Below are positions 37,205 through 46,628 of a DNA stretch of 64,000 bases, piece after piece (the stretch's first letter is position 1; the number at the start of each line of letters is the position of its first letter). The position numbers and the translations under genes were made by a program. The notes under the pieces were generated by a model. That model saw only the letters and a program-made list of their open reading frames with translations. It was not told the DNA's origin and did not search any database. This DNA comes from Sulfitobacter sp. S223. GTDB taxonomy: Bacteria; Pseudomonadota; Alphaproteobacteria; Rhodobacterales; Rhodobacteraceae. Location of the stretch: assembly GCF_025143825.1 (NCBI RefSeq), contig NZ_CP083560.1:1612001-1676000 (forward strand), written 5' to 3'.

Positions 37205-38160
37205 GCTGTTGCCATTCGGTGTGCCATGCGGATCGCCTCTACCATGCTTGAAGGGTTGGCGACGCCTTTGCCTGCGATGTCAAAGGCGGTGCCGTGATCG
37301 GGGGATGTGCGGATAAAGGGAAGCCCCAGCGTCACGTTCACACCGCGGTCAAAATCAAGGGTCTTGATCGGGATCAGCGCCTGATCATGGTACATGGCAA
37401 TCGCCGCATCATAGCCTTCGCGGGCTGCGGCATGGAACATCGTGTCCGCAGGTAACGGACCGCGCAAAGTGTAGCCTTCGGTGTTCATCTGCGCGATCAA
37501 GGGCGCGATCCAGTCAAGCTCTTCGTGGCCCATGGCGCCACCTTCACCGGCGTGCGGGTTCAGTCCACTGATGGCGATACGTGGCTGCGCGATGCCGAAC
37601 TGACGGATCAGGCCGGTCTGGGTGATCTCGATGGTGCGACGAAGCAGGGCGGGTGTCAGCGCTTTTGGCACCTCGGAGAGGGCAATATGGATGGTCGCGG
37701 GGACCACGCGCAGCTGCTCCGAGGCAAGCATCATGACCACATCACAGCCACCCGCCAAAGCGGCAAGGTATTCTGTATGGCCGGGATAGGCAAAATCGGC
37801 CCCGTCTTTGAGCGCCTTTTTGTGGATTGGCGCGGTGCAGATTGCGCTGGCTTCGCCCGATTGAACCAGATCAACGGCACGGGCAATCACCTCGATAACG
37901 CCGATTGCGTTGGCTGGATCAGGTGTACCTGCGGTGCCGGGGGCGGCAAAGGCATGGGGCAACACGGGCAGGGCGCGGCCGCTGACCTTTGCGGCCTCCG
38001 AGGCTGCGCTGATAACCTCATGCGGGGTGCCAGCGGGCAGATGGCGCGGATCACCCAGCCACATCATGGGAATGCGCGCGGCAAGGGTTGCCCATGCACG
38101 CGCTGCAATTTCCGGCCCGATGCCTGCAGGCTCTCCGCAGGTCAATACAACGGGTTTCAT
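37201..38160 (-). CDS. pdxA: 4-hydroxythreonine-4-phosphate dehydrogenase
   Basis: A 319-residue enzyme of vitamin B6 synthesis. Typical segments are [18 protein letters not shown] at the N-terminus, [23 protein letters not shown] with a metal His, [15 protein letters not shown] and [42 protein letters not shown] (in parts), which hold the remaining metal and substrate residues. It overlaps both neighbours by four bases within the lpt-surA-pdxA-rsmA operon. Confidence 0.96.
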   Translation of the reverse strand: MKPVVLTCGEPAGIGPEIAARAWATLAARIPMMWLGDPRHLPAGTPHEVISAASEAAKVSGRALPVLPHAFAAPGTAGTPDPANAIGVIEVIARAVDLVQSGEASAICTAPIHKKALKDGADFAYPGHTEYLAALAGGCDVVMMLASEQLRVVPATIHIALSEVPKALTPALLRRTIEITQTGLIRQFGIAQPRIAISGLNPHAGEGGAMGHEELDWIAPLIAQMNTEGYTLRGPLPADTMFHAAAREGYDAAIAMYHDQALIPIKTLDFDRGVNVTLGLPFIRTSPDHGTAFDIAGKGVANPSSMVEAIRMAHRMATA

Positions 38161-39374
38161 TTCACGCTGATGCGGGCTTCGGCGCGCAGCTCTGCCAGCA
38201 GACTGTCGGCAAAGCTTGATAGACGGCGTTGGCGGATTGATCCCGCGACGTCCTCACGGCTGACTTCGGCGTTCTGCTCGGCTGTGCGGCCGCAGAGCAT
38301 GAGAAACACCAGCGCCTGTCCGTCAGAACGGGTGAGTGTGGTGGAAACTTCACCCGGATCCAGCTTGCTCAGTTCGATGGCGAAATCTTTTGGCACTTCG
38401 GCAGGCGTGCGCGTTTCACGGTCCAACACTGATTCAGGCTGGCCCTTGGCAAACGCATAGAGGTCATCACAAACGTCCACTTGCGCCTTCAGGTTGGCCG
38501 CTTGCTGCAGGGTCTGCTCTGAACGGCCACCTGCCATGTAGTAGGCCGCGTATTCAATGGCGGAATAGCTTTGGACCGGCGCGCTAGTTTCTTCGATGTC
38601 GCGCAACTGGAACAGTGCCACAGCATTGGGGATGTTCAGCGGCTGGGTGACTTCACCCGGCGCAAGCGCCAGAAGCAGTGGCTGCAACACCGGCGGGAGA
38701 TTGCTGAGGTCCTGCCAAGGCAGGCGTCCACCGGCACCGCGGCTGGCTGTGGCAGAATAGCGGCGGGCATAATTGGAGAACTCTGTCGGGGATTTGGTCT
38801 GAGCGATTTCTTCTGCGATGCCCGCAACGCGCGCAGCCTGTGGGGGCGGAGCAGGGATAATGATTTCTGACACCAACACGCGAATGTTGGACCCGCCGGA
38901 GCCTTGCGATGCCAATGCGCGGTCAATCTCGGCTTCCGAGACGCTCACTCTTGAGCCGTAGCGCGCGCGGATCAGATCGCGCCATGCCACACCGCTCAGA
39001 ACAAAGTCACGAAAGGTTTCGGGTGCAACGCCTGCGCGGGAAAGGGCCTCGGTGAATTCTGCACGGCTCAGGTTGGCGCGGCCGGCGAATTCTTCCAGCG
39101 CTTCATTCATGCCTTCGTCGCTTAGGACCATGCCGGCTTCGCGGATCGCTTCGCCGCGCAAACGCTCGTCGATAAGGCTTTCGATGGCGGCCTTGCGGGT
39201 CGCGCCGCGTGCATTGAGGATTTGCAGAAAACGCACGCGCTGCTGCACTTCGAACTCTGTCACCACGCTGTCATTAATCGTGGCCACAGGGGCGAACATA
39301 TTTTGTGCAGCAACAGGGGCTGCAAGGGATGCAATCAGACCAAAGGCGGCGAGAGCGGGCGTTAGTTTGAACAT
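38157..39374 (-). CDS. surA: SurA-like periplasmic peptidyl-prolyl isomerase/chaperone
   Basis: A 405-residue exported protein with a signal peptide (LAAFGLIASLAAPVAAQ). The N-terminal SurA-type chaperone domain starts VATINDSVVTEFEVQQRVRFLQI and includes IDERLRGEAIREAG. One parvulin-like region is visible (VLVSEIIIPAP, then YSATASRGAGGRLPW and ALAPGEVTQPLNIPN), followed by a divergent second part. SurA helps outer-membrane proteins such as LptD fold. It lies between lptD (13-base overlap) and pdxA. The call rests on both sequence and conserved context. Confidence 0.88.
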   Translation of the reverse strand: MFKLTPALAAFGLIASLAAPVAAQNMFAPVATINDSVVTEFEVQQRVRFLQILNARGATRKAAIESLIDERLRGEAIREAGMVLSDEGMNEALEEFAGRANLSRAEFTEALSRAGVAPETFRDFVLSGVAWRDLIRARYGSRVSVSEAEIDRALASQGSGGSNIRVLVSEIIIPAPPPQAARVAGIAEEIAQTKSPTEFSNYARRYSATASRGAGGRLPWQDLSNLPPVLQPLLLALAPGEVTQPLNIPNAVALFQLRDIEETSAPVQSYSAIEYAAYYMAGGRSEQTLQQAANLKAQVDVCDDLYAFAKGQPESVLDRETRTPAEVPKDFAIELSKLDPGEVSTTLTRSDGQALVFLMLCGRTAEQNAEVSREDVAGSIRQRRLSSFADSLLAELRAEARISVK

Positions 39375-41497
39375 GAGCGGACGTATCTTTCTGTTCCGGA
39401 ATTGGCGGAAAAACCCCGCAGACCGACATTAAATCCAAAATCGGTCGAGGGTTCAACGCTTGTTGAAGATGTATAGCTGCGTTCGACTTGAAGTTCGAGG
39501 GTCACACACTCGTTTTCGTAGCGCAAGCCAAGTCCCGCCTTGGCGGCGCGGTCGGAGTCGACATCGTAGCGCCAGTTTGCCGAAGCGGTCCAGAATTGGC
39601 TGATCTTGTAACTGCCATCTACTGTCAGTTCTGAGACTTCGCGGTCGCGGTTTTCGTCGGCGTCATCTTGCAGCCAGACGTAAGACCCGCCGATGGTTCC
39701 GCGTTCAAAGGCGTAATCGCCGCGCAGCTCTGCCTTGGAAAGGGACAGGTCGTCTTCAAACAGGCTGCGTCCGGTCAGATAGATGCCTTTGCCAGAGCTG
39801 ATCTGCCCTGCAAGAAGAATGTCAGACGACAGGCCGTTTAGGCCGGACGTGGTTGAAAACGACGTGTCATCATCTTCGCGGAATACCTGACCCACACTTA
39901 GCTGGGCGTCCCAGCCGTTGGGGTTGAAGCGGGACCAGCCAAGACCAATGGCCGCCATCGCCCCGCGTTCACGGCGGTCAGCGCGTGGAAAACGTGACAT
40001 GCTCAGAAGGTTGCCCTGATCGAACTCTACCCGTGTGCTTTCTTCGTTGGGGATGTCCAGACGGCTGCCACCGGTCCAGCTGAGCTGTACGACGGGTTCC
40101 AGCACATGGCTTACGCCTGCGGTATTGGTTTTTGCCATTGGGTAGCGCAGCGTGATGGCAGCATGGGGAGTCAGCTCGCTTGGATCAGAAAGGCTGGTGT
40201 CGTCCTGCATGATGTTGAAGGCATTGATGGCAGCGCCCAGGCGGGTATCAACGCGTAAGCCGCCTTGGGTGTTATAGCTGCGCAGCCAGTCAACCTGCAC
40301 GTTTAGACGCGCGACATCGCGACCGTCCACAATGTCATCGGCGTCATCGCTGTCCACAGACAGGTCTGAGATGCGGTAGTGGCTATGGGCAACAACCTTT
40401 GCGCGCAGTTCGCCACCAAACGCTTTCGGGAAATAGCGGCGTTCGTATTCGCCATCCAGCACAAGGGTCGGCACTGTGTCATTGTCTTCATCATCGCGCA
40501 GGGATTTGAAGTTATAAAAGCTGCCCCGGATATATTCATCGCGCCGCGCACGGCTCACGGTCAGCTCGGACTTAAGCCGGTCGGCATCAGAGTATCCGTA
40601 AGCATCCAGATAGCCGTCATCAGTCACCGTTTCGATCGCGAAGCTCAGCACGAAATCCTTCGGCAGCGCAAACAGACCACGGCCGAAGAGATAACCGCGT
40701 GTCTTGTCGGGTTCCAGATCGTCGCGGGTTACCGCGGCATCAAACTGTATGCGCCCGTTGCGATAGGCCTGCCGGTAGCGCAGCGCCAGTGTTTTGGTGG
40801 AGGTGGAAAAATAGGGCGTCAGTGTGACGTCGCGCTTGTCGCTTAACTTGATGAAATAGGGGATTTTCAGACCGACACCCAAGGAAGAGGTCGAGCGGAT
40901 GGAGGGTAACAAAAAGCCGCTGGCGCGCTTGACCTTCGGGCCGGGCAGGCGCAGCCGAGGCAGCCAGAAAACGGGCATATTGCCAATGCGGAATTGTGCC
41001 TCGTCAAAATAGAGCTGTTGTTCGACTTCGTCGTGAATGACCCGCTTGGCGCGAATTTGCCACAGCGGCGGGCGGCCGTCATCGCAAACGCGGCACGATG
41101 TTACAGCTGTTTTGTATAGCTGGTTATAGCGGCCATCGACGCGGTCGATCTGGACGGCTGCCAGCTGAAGTTGCTGGTTCAGGACTAGTCGGGCACCCAA
41201 AAGTATGCCGTTTCGCAAACCTGCATCCAGTTCGGCCGCGCTGGCCTGAATGATGGTGCCGTCTTCTTCGGTCAGGGTGATCGGCCCCTCGATGCTTAAT
41301 GCACCGGTGCCCTGATTATAGCGGATTTCACGTGCACGCAGGCGGATACCGTTCTGAAACGCCTCAACGTTGCCCTGTGCAACCAGTTCGCGGTCGCGGG
41401 TGATGTAGAGTTGGTCCGCAACCAGCAATGCGGCATCCTGTGCCATGGCACGCAGTGGCAGCAGTATCGCAGTGATAAGGATGAAAAGGCGCAGCAT
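39362..41497 (-). CDS. lptD: LPS assembly outer-membrane protein LptD
   Basis: A 711-residue outer-membrane barrel with signal peptide (FILITAILLPLRAMA). Residues ~25-140 form the OstA/LptA-like jellyroll (LLVADQLYITRDRELVAQGNVEAFQNG in parts; REIRYNQGTGALSIEGPI). The beta-barrel follows, with PVFWLPRLRLPGP, then many alternating aromatic strands. It inserts LPS in the outer leaflet. It lies directly after lptG (adjacent bases) and before surA, so assembly factor and export machinery are made together. Confidence 0.95.
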   Translation of the reverse strand: MLRLFILITAILLPLRAMAQDAALLVADQLYITRDRELVAQGNVEAFQNGIRLRAREIRYNQGTGALSIEGPITLTEEDGTIIQASAAELDAGLRNGILLGARLVLNQQLQLAAVQIDRVDGRYNQLYKTAVTSCRVCDDGRPPLWQIRAKRVIHDEVEQQLYFDEAQFRIGNMPVFWLPRLRLPGPKVKRASGFLLPSIRSTSSLGVGLKIPYFIKLSDKRDVTLTPYFSTSTKTLALRYRQAYRNGRIQFDAAVTRDDLEPDKTRGYLFGRGLFALPKDFVLSFAIETVTDDGYLDAYGYSDADRLKSELTVSRARRDEYIRGSFYNFKSLRDDEDNDTVPTLVLDGEYERRYFPKAFGGELRAKVVAHSHYRISDLSVDSDDADDIVDGRDVARLNVQVDWLRSYNTQGGLRVDTRLGAAINAFNIMQDDTSLSDPSELTPHAAITLRYPMAKTNTAGVSHVLEPVVQLSWTGGSRLDIPNEESTRVEFDQGNLLSMSRFPRADRRERGAMAAIGLGWSRFNPNGWDAQLSVGQVFREDDDTSFSTTSGLNGLSSDILLAGQISSGKGIYLTGRSLFEDDLSLSKAELRGDYAFERGTIGGSYVWLQDDADENRDREVSELTVDGSYKISQFWTASANWRYDVDSDRAAKAGLGLRYENECVTLELQVERSYTSSTSVEPSTDFGFNVGLRGFSANSGTERYVRSCSN

Positions 41498-42595
41498 TCA
41501 GCCATCCTCGCGGTGGAGCAACATGCCTATCGCCAGCATGATCGCCGCGACCGGTGGGGCCCATGCGGCCAACAGTACCGGTATCTGGCCGTTCTCCCCA
41601 AGGATTTGCGCGAAACTGCGGATGAAATACAAACCGAACCCCAACAAAACTGCAGAGAGTACGGCAACACCGGTCCCTCCGGATCTGGTATGGCGCATGG
41701 TGAACGCGCTCGCAACCAGAACCATCGCAATCAGGAACAGCGGGCGCGCCAGTTCCGATTGAAGCCAGACCTTGTGGCGGCGCGGCGAAAAGCCGGAATA
41801 TTCAAGCTGGCGGATGAATGCGGGCAGGTCGTAGATAGAGATTGCCCCGGCTTTGCCAAAGCTGTCGCGAATACTGTCGAGCGTCAGGGTCGATGGCAGT
41901 TCCAGCGTCTCGAACGTCTCGGCGTTGCCTTCGGCATTGACGCCTGTTTCAAGGGGCCATGATTTTGCTATGCGCAGCTCCCAGCCATTGGGGCCCAAGG
42001 CTGCGCTTTGCGCCTCAATCCGGCGGATCGGGCCGCCCTGCGCCGCGTAAGAAACAAAGGTAACGTCATACAAAATGGAGCCATCGTTGTTAGAGCGCCA
42101 CGCGCGGATGACAGTTTGCCCCTGATCGCTTCCTTGCCGCAGCCATAACCCTTCGTCCGAGATCGACAGCGCCGAAGCGCCGCCGCTGCGGAATGTATCG
42201 GACAATTGCTCATACCGCTTTGAGGTCGCAGCGACGATAGGGTTGAACAAGCCGACCACCATGAGCCCGATCAGAAATGCAACGATAACCGGAGATTTCA
42301 ACGTGCCCAGTGCAGATCGCCCCGATGCGCGTGTGATCACCATTTCAGACGACCGGGCCATACTCAGAAACAGCACAACCGTCGCCAGAACCATATTGAG
42401 CGGCAAGATCAGATTGATCTTTTGGGGCGCATCCAGAAGCGTCAGAGTGATCAGATCGCCAAAGCTGACAGTATCGGCAAAGCTGCGCCGCGATTCCTCA
42501 AGAAGGCCAATCAGTGCCACGAGGATAAACAGGATCAACGTGATAAGAAGAAAGCTCATCGCGAAGCGGCGTGCGAAGTACAAATGCAGGATCAT
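41498..42595 (-). CDS. lptG: LPS export permease LptG
   Basis: A 365-residue YjgP/YjgQ-type inner-membrane permease with six helices and a large periplasmic jellyroll between helices 3 and 4. It starts MILHLYFARRFAMSFLLI, has MARSSEMVITRASG as the coupling-helix region, and ends with GFGLYFIRSFAQILGENGQIPVLLAAW (in parts), typical of LptG. The ATG at 42595 overlaps the lptF stop; the frame open further upstream is shadow of lptF. It forms the LptB2FG ABC exporter with LptF; lptB is elsewhere. Confidence 0.95.
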   Translation of the reverse strand: MILHLYFARRFAMSFLLITLILFILVALIGLLEESRRSFADTVSFGDLITLTLLDAPQKINLILPLNMVLATVVLFLSMARSSEMVITRASGRSALGTLKSPVIVAFLIGLMVVGLFNPIVAATSKRYEQLSDTFRSGGASALSISDEGLWLRQGSDQGQTVIRAWRSNNDGSILYDVTFVSYAAQGGPIRRIEAQSAALGPNGWELRIAKSWPLETGVNAEGNAETFETLELPSTLTLDSIRDSFGKAGAISIYDLPAFIRQLEYSGFSPRRHKVWLQSELARPLFLIAMVLVASAFTMRHTRSGGTGVAVLSAVLLGFGLYFIRSFAQILGENGQIPVLLAAWAPPVAAIMLAIGMLLHREDG

Positions 42596-43722
42596 GCTGC
42601 CGCCTTTCGCCGGATCAGGCGGCTGCGCCATCCCGGGTTCGACGCATGCCAAAGCATCGCAGAAATTATGATCGCGCCAACAATGGTGGGCAGATAGAGG
42701 ACCGGCCAAAGGGCGGCATTGTCGGTTACCTGACCTGCCAATGTACCGCGCGTGCCGTCCAGCAAAATAAGAAGACCAAAGGACAGAACAATTTCACGCC
42801 AGACACCAAAGCGGGAAAAGCCGCCGATCAGCAGCGTGCTAAATCCCACAAGCGCTGCAATGATGCAGAATAACGGCCCTGCGATACGTGAATGAAGCTC
42901 TTCTGCAAGCTCACCCGCGCTGCTGTCCGATTGGGTGATGATGCTATCCCGGTTCGCCAGAAGCGCTGGCGTGGTGGTGTTGCGAATGTTCAGTGTCTCG
43001 ATTGCTTCGCTCCGGACAAGCGACGAAATATCAAAGGAAAAATCTGCAAACTTCGCCGTAGCCAGAAGCTGCCCGTCTTGTTCAAGCCGCTGTGCCAGGC
43101 CGTCCACCATAATCAACGTTGTGCCCTCGTCGTTGCGCAACAGATAGGCTTCTGCGGCAGTGTAGATGATCCCTTGATCCGGATTGCGCCGGTCAGAGAT
43201 AAACACATCGCGCAAGACGCCATCCGTGTCGATGACGCGGGTATAGAATGTCAGGTGTCTGGTTGGGTGCAGGAATGTTCCCTCAGTCAGCAGGCGTGCA
43301 GTGACGTTCTGAGCGATTTCCTGCTCGCGTTCTTTTAATTGCGCCTGCGCCATAGGGACCAGAAAATGGCTCAGCACTGTCAGTGCGATGGCGATGCAAA
43401 GCCCGAAAACCAGAACCGGACGTGCCAGACGCCACGGGCTGCTGCCAGTGGCCTGAAGCACTGTCAGCTCGCTGTCGGACGTCATGCGGTTGGTGACATA
43501 GACCGCAGCGGCAAAGGTGGCGATCGGCAAAACCGTGGCGATCAGGCTGGGCAGACCCAAAGCTGTAAATTCAAGAAAAACAATGGCGTTTTGCCCGTCT
43601 CCGATAAGACGGTCAAACAGTACCACGGCGCGGTTGATCCAGAAAATCGCAACAAGAACCAGCGCGAAAAATCCAAACAGAACCAGCAGCTGCGACAGCA
43701 TATAGCGGTCGAACTTGGCCAC
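42592..43722 (-). CDS. lptF: LPS export permease LptF (GTG start)
   Basis: A 376-residue YjgP/YjgQ-type permease, partner of LptG. It begins VAKFDRYMLSQLLVLFGFFALVLVAIFW (in parts) from a GTG codon at 43722, preceded by AGGAGGG at an ideal distance. The frame stays open for 285 more codons upstream, but that part is antisense to pepA and not protein-like. MTSDSELTVLQATGSSPWRL is the coupling-helix region. It is first in the lptF-lptG-lptD-surA-pdxA-rsmA operon and divergent from pepA. Confidence 0.94.
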   Translation of the reverse strand: MAKFDRYMLSQLLVLFGFFALVLVAIFWINRAVVLFDRLIGDGQNAIVFLEFTALGLPSLIATVLPIATFAAAVYVTNRMTSDSELTVLQATGSSPWRLARPVLVFGLCIAIALTVLSHFLVPMAQAQLKEREQEIAQNVTARLLTEGTFLHPTRHLTFYTRVIDTDGVLRDVFISDRRNPDQGIIYTAAEAYLLRNDEGTTLIMVDGLAQRLEQDGQLLATAKFADFSFDISSLVRSEAIETLNIRNTTTPALLANRDSIITQSDSSAGELAEELHSRIAGPLFCIIAALVGFSTLLIGGFSRFGVWREIVLSFGLLILLDGTRGTLAGQVTDNAALWPVLYLPTIVGAIIISAMLWHASNPGWRSRLIRRKAAA

Positions 43723-43860
43723 CCGATTCCCTCCTGTGTCTTGCTCTGACGGCGATTTCGCTGATCTTAGCCCAAACCGGAGGGGCAGAAAACTCATATC
43801 TGGTCTTGGGCTGTCCGGCACGCTAGGTCTTGGGAAAGCAGAAATCCAAAGGGACATCCC

Positions 43861-45336
43861 ATGAACAATCTGACCGCCATATCTTTTGCCGAAACCGACC
43901 TGGACGCCATTGCAGCACATGAGGGACGCGTTGCCGTCTTTGTGGATGCCGAGGGTAAGATGGATTTGGCTGCACGTCGCGTGAATCGCCTGACAAAGGG
44001 GGCGGTTGCGCGGCTGGTGGAAAGCGCGCGTTGGGAAAAGATGAAAGACGGCGAGGCGGGGAGCATTGGCTTTCCTGCGGGCATGAAAGCGGACGCAGTT
44101 GATGTGGTGCGGCTGGCGCGCAACGCGAAAGGTAAGGTTGCGCGGAAAGCCGGCGCTATGCTGGCCAAAACACGCGGCGGCAAGGCTGACACGCTCATGC
44201 TCTGTGCCTCGTTGCGCCGCGCAGAAGAAGTCATCTTCGGTTTTGCCATGCGCGATTACGTCTTTACGGATCACAAAACGGCCGACGACAAGCGGAGCGG
44301 TGGCCTGAAGGTGATGCACGGCAAACCGGATGAGCTTGAGGCCGCTGCGGCGCCTTTGATGGCGGTGGCGCAGGGGGCGCATCTTACCCGTGATCTGACG
44401 AATGAACCTGCCAACGTCTTGACCACAACGAACTACGCTGAACGTCTCAAAGAGATGGAGAGCCTTGGTCTCAAGGTTGAGGTTCTGGATGAAAAAGCGC
44501 TGGCAAAGCTCGGAATGAGAACGCTTTTGTCTGTTGGGCAAGGCTCTGACAGCCCATCCTATGTCGTGGCGATGCATTGGGACGGTGGCAAGAAAGGTGA
44601 TGCACCTTTGGCGCTGGTCGGTAAGGGCGTGGTGTTCGATACTGGCGGGATTTCGCTCAAACCCAGCGCCGGTATGGAAGAAATGACCATGGATATGGGC
44701 GGCTCTGCGGTGGTGGCCGGTGTGATGCGTACGCTGGCCCTACGTGGTGCAAAGGCCAATGTTGTTGGCATCATCGGGATTGTCGAAAACATGCCTTCCG
44801 GCAAGGCCACGCGCCCCGGTGATGTGATTAAGACCATGAAGGGTGACACGGTTGAAAACATCAACACCGATGCCGAGGGGCGTTTGGTGCTATGCGATGT
44901 GATGTGGTACGCGCAGGAAAAGTACAAACCAGCTGCGATGATTGATCTCGCAACGCTGACAGGCGCGATCATCGTTGGTCTTGGTCATGAAAACGCGGGC
45001 GTTTTCTCTAACAACACTTCATTCTGTAACGACTTCCTTAAGGCGGCAGAAGCCGAGGGCGAAGGCGCATGGCGGATGCCACTGGGCCAAGCCTATGATG
45101 ATCTGCTGAAGAGCCGGATCGCGGACATGAAAAACGTAGGCGGACGTCCCGCAGGCAGCATCACGGCAGCCCAGTTCCTGCAGCGGTTTGTGAAAGAAGA
45201 CTGTCCATGGATCCACCTTGATATTGCTGGTGTCGCATCGGTCAAGTCTGAGACAGCGCTTGCGCCAGTTGGTGCGACCGGATGGGGTGTTGCGTCTCTT
45301 AATCGTTTGATTGCAGATAATTACGAGGCGGAGTGA
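43861..45336 (+). CDS. pepA: Leucyl aminopeptidase (M17)
   Basis: A 491-residue M17 aminopeptidase cleaving N-terminal residues. The N-terminal domain is followed by RDLTNEPANVLTT, the metal site VGKGVVFDTGGISLKPSAGMEEM (in parts), MDMGGSAVVAGV, and the signature NTDAEGRLVL with GDVIKTMKGDTVE. The C-terminus is typical of the hexameric family. It is divergent from lptF with a 138-base shared promoter region and is followed by holC, the same order as in many Proteobacteria. Confidence 0.96.
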   Translation: MNNLTAISFAETDLDAIAAHEGRVAVFVDAEGKMDLAARRVNRLTKGAVARLVESARWEKMKDGEAGSIGFPAGMKADAVDVVRLARNAKGKVARKAGAMLAKTRGGKADTLMLCASLRRAEEVIFGFAMRDYVFTDHKTADDKRSGGLKVMHGKPDELEAAAAPLMAVAQGAHLTRDLTNEPANVLTTTNYAERLKEMESLGLKVEVLDEKALAKLGMRTLLSVGQGSDSPSYVVAMHWDGGKKGDAPLALVGKGVVFDTGGISLKPSAGMEEMTMDMGGSAVVAGVMRTLALRGAKANVVGIIGIVENMPSGKATRPGDVIKTMKGDTVENINTDAEGRLVLCDVMWYAQEKYKPAAMIDLATLTGAIIVGLGHENAGVFSNNTSFCNDFLKAAEAEGEGAWRMPLGQAYDDLLKSRIADMKNVGGRPAGSITAAQFLQRFVKEDCPWIHLDIAGVASVKSETALAPVGATGWGVASLNRLIADNYEAE

Positions 45337-45341
45337 AAGTA

Positions 45342-45800
45342 ATGAGCGTGGCAATGTTCTATCAGCTCCGAGAGAAAACACTGGTGGATACGCTGCGCAT
45401 GTTGGTGGACAAATCCCTGTCTGCGGGCTGGCGTGTTGCGGTGCGCGGCACCCAGCGCAACGGGCTGGAAGCGCTTGATGCTGCGCTCTGGCTTGGGCCA
45501 GAGGACAGCTTTCTGCCGCATGGTTTGGAGGGGGGCACGCATGACGCGCTGCAGCCGGTGCTTTTGGGCACCGGCACCGCTCCGGTCAATGCTCCGCAAT
45601 GTCTGATGGCGGTTCATGCCGCTGATGTAAGCGCGGATGATGTCGCCGCGATGGAACGGGTTTGCATTCTGTTTGATGGCTATGATGACGTGCAATTGGG
45701 CCACGCACGCAGCCAATGGAAGGCCCTGACAGCGGCAGGCGTGAAGGCGCAGTATTGGGCCGAAGAAGACGGACGTTGGCAGAAAAAGGCAGAAGCATAA
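45342..45800 (+). CDS. holC: DNA polymerase III chi subunit
   Basis: A 152-residue HolC protein linking the clamp loader to single-strand-binding protein. Landmarks are FYQLREKTLVDTLRMLVDKSL, WRVAVRGTQRNGLEALDAALW (in parts), DSFLPHG and VCILFDGYDDVQLGHARSQWK. The ATG at 45342 has GGAG 8 bases before; a GTG at 45333 overlapping the pepA stop is an alternative. The pepA-holC order is conserved. Confidence 0.93.
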   Translation: MSVAMFYQLREKTLVDTLRMLVDKSLSAGWRVAVRGTQRNGLEALDAALWLGPEDSFLPHGLEGGTHDALQPVLLGTGTAPVNAPQCLMAVHAADVSADDVAAMERVCILFDGYDDVQLGHARSQWKALTAAGVKAQYWAEEDGRWQKKAEA

Positions 45801-45871
45801 GGATTTCGCGCCTTAACGGTTTGGTAGCCTTCCTCTGCAACACATGACCCATCAGCTTTTCGGGGGCGTGT

Positions 45872-46222
45872 ATGAATTTCTATCAGTGTTCAATTGATCT
45901 TCGCGACGATTCAAAGGCGTTGGCCTTTGCTGCGGCGGTAGAGGTCTGGATGGAGCATCTAAAGTCCGGCGGTGTGATCGTTTCGTGGCGACTGTGCCGC
46001 CGGAAATTGGGCTTTGGCGCGCCACGTGCGCGGGATTTTCTTCTGGAGGTCGAGGTTGAAAACCTGACACAACTGGATCAGGCATTTCGCTTTACCGCGA
46101 ATGGCGGCGAACAGGTGGAGCGGCTTTATACCACTGTACACCAGATGGTAGGCGAAGTTGACATCGCCCTGTATCGTCCTTTTCCCGATGCGGAGCGCGC
46201 AGAGCGCATGGCGCTGATCTAG
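45872..46222 (+). CDS. Conserved small protein, possibly DUF6614
   Basis: A 116-residue soluble protein beginning MNFYQCSIDLRDDSKALAF, with WMEHLKSGGVIVSWRLCRRKLGF, FLLEVEVENLTQLDQAF and LYTTVHQMVGEVDIALYRPFPD. It looks like a single ferredoxin-like alpha-beta fold. It resembles a small family common in Rhodobacteraceae (perhaps DUF6614), recalled rather than searched. No function is known. It is alone after holC, and its stop abuts the stop of the opposing gene. Confidence 0.7.
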   Translation: MNFYQCSIDLRDDSKALAFAAAVEVWMEHLKSGGVIVSWRLCRRKLGFGAPRARDFLLEVEVENLTQLDQAFRFTANGGEQVERLYTTVHQMVGEVDIALYRPFPDAERAERMALI

Positions 46223-46597
46223 CTAGCTTGCGTCGTCCATTATCAGACCAAGCATCACACTGTGGCGACGTTCGTCTGATTTACGAAACCGGATAATAGA
46301 TCCCTTCGCCAGCGATACGCATTGTGGAAACATCTGCACGGATTTTTCGGTCCTTGCTGCTGACACAATGACTTGTCCCGAAAAGATTATGCTTTGCGCA
46401 GCGGAGTCTGTTTCGACATCCAAGGCCAGCTGCCCCTCGTTGACGCCTTTACAGCTTGCGGTTTGGCAGTTCTCATAGGGTCCGCGCAAACATACGTTTG
46501 CATCCTCCGCAAAGGATAGACTGGTCGCGCTGATATCGCTGTCGCCTTGAAAAACGATAGCCATGGCAAACGCCGGTCCAAATAACCAGTCTAGCAA
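46223..46597 (-). CDS. Small protein of unknown function with probable TTG start
   Basis: A 124-residue protein with no recognised family. It begins with a hydrophobic stretch (LDWLFGPAFAMAIVF) and has four cysteines in its middle (NVCLRG, NCQTASCKG, QCVSL region). The TTG at 46597 is chosen because AAGGAG lies 7 bases upstream; the first ATG at 46564 has no site. Its stop codon directly abuts that of the gene on the other strand (TAGCTA), leaving no space for a terminator. It follows the aspartic protease gene by 31 bases and may be cotranscribed. Confidence 0.65.
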   Translation of the reverse strand: MLDWLFGPAFAMAIVFQGDSDISATSLSFAEDANVCLRGPYENCQTASCKGVNEGQLALDVETDSAAQSIIFSGQVIVSAARTEKSVQMFPQCVSLAKGSIIRFRKSDERRHSVMLGLIMDDAS

Positions 46598-46628
46598 ACG
46601 TACTGCTCCTTAAATCCTAGTGGCCTCA

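Noticed and set aside
43723..44577. Upstream extension of lptF to 661 codons
   Set aside because: The extra 285 codons are antisense to pepA; a GTG with AGGAGGG marks the proper start at 43722.
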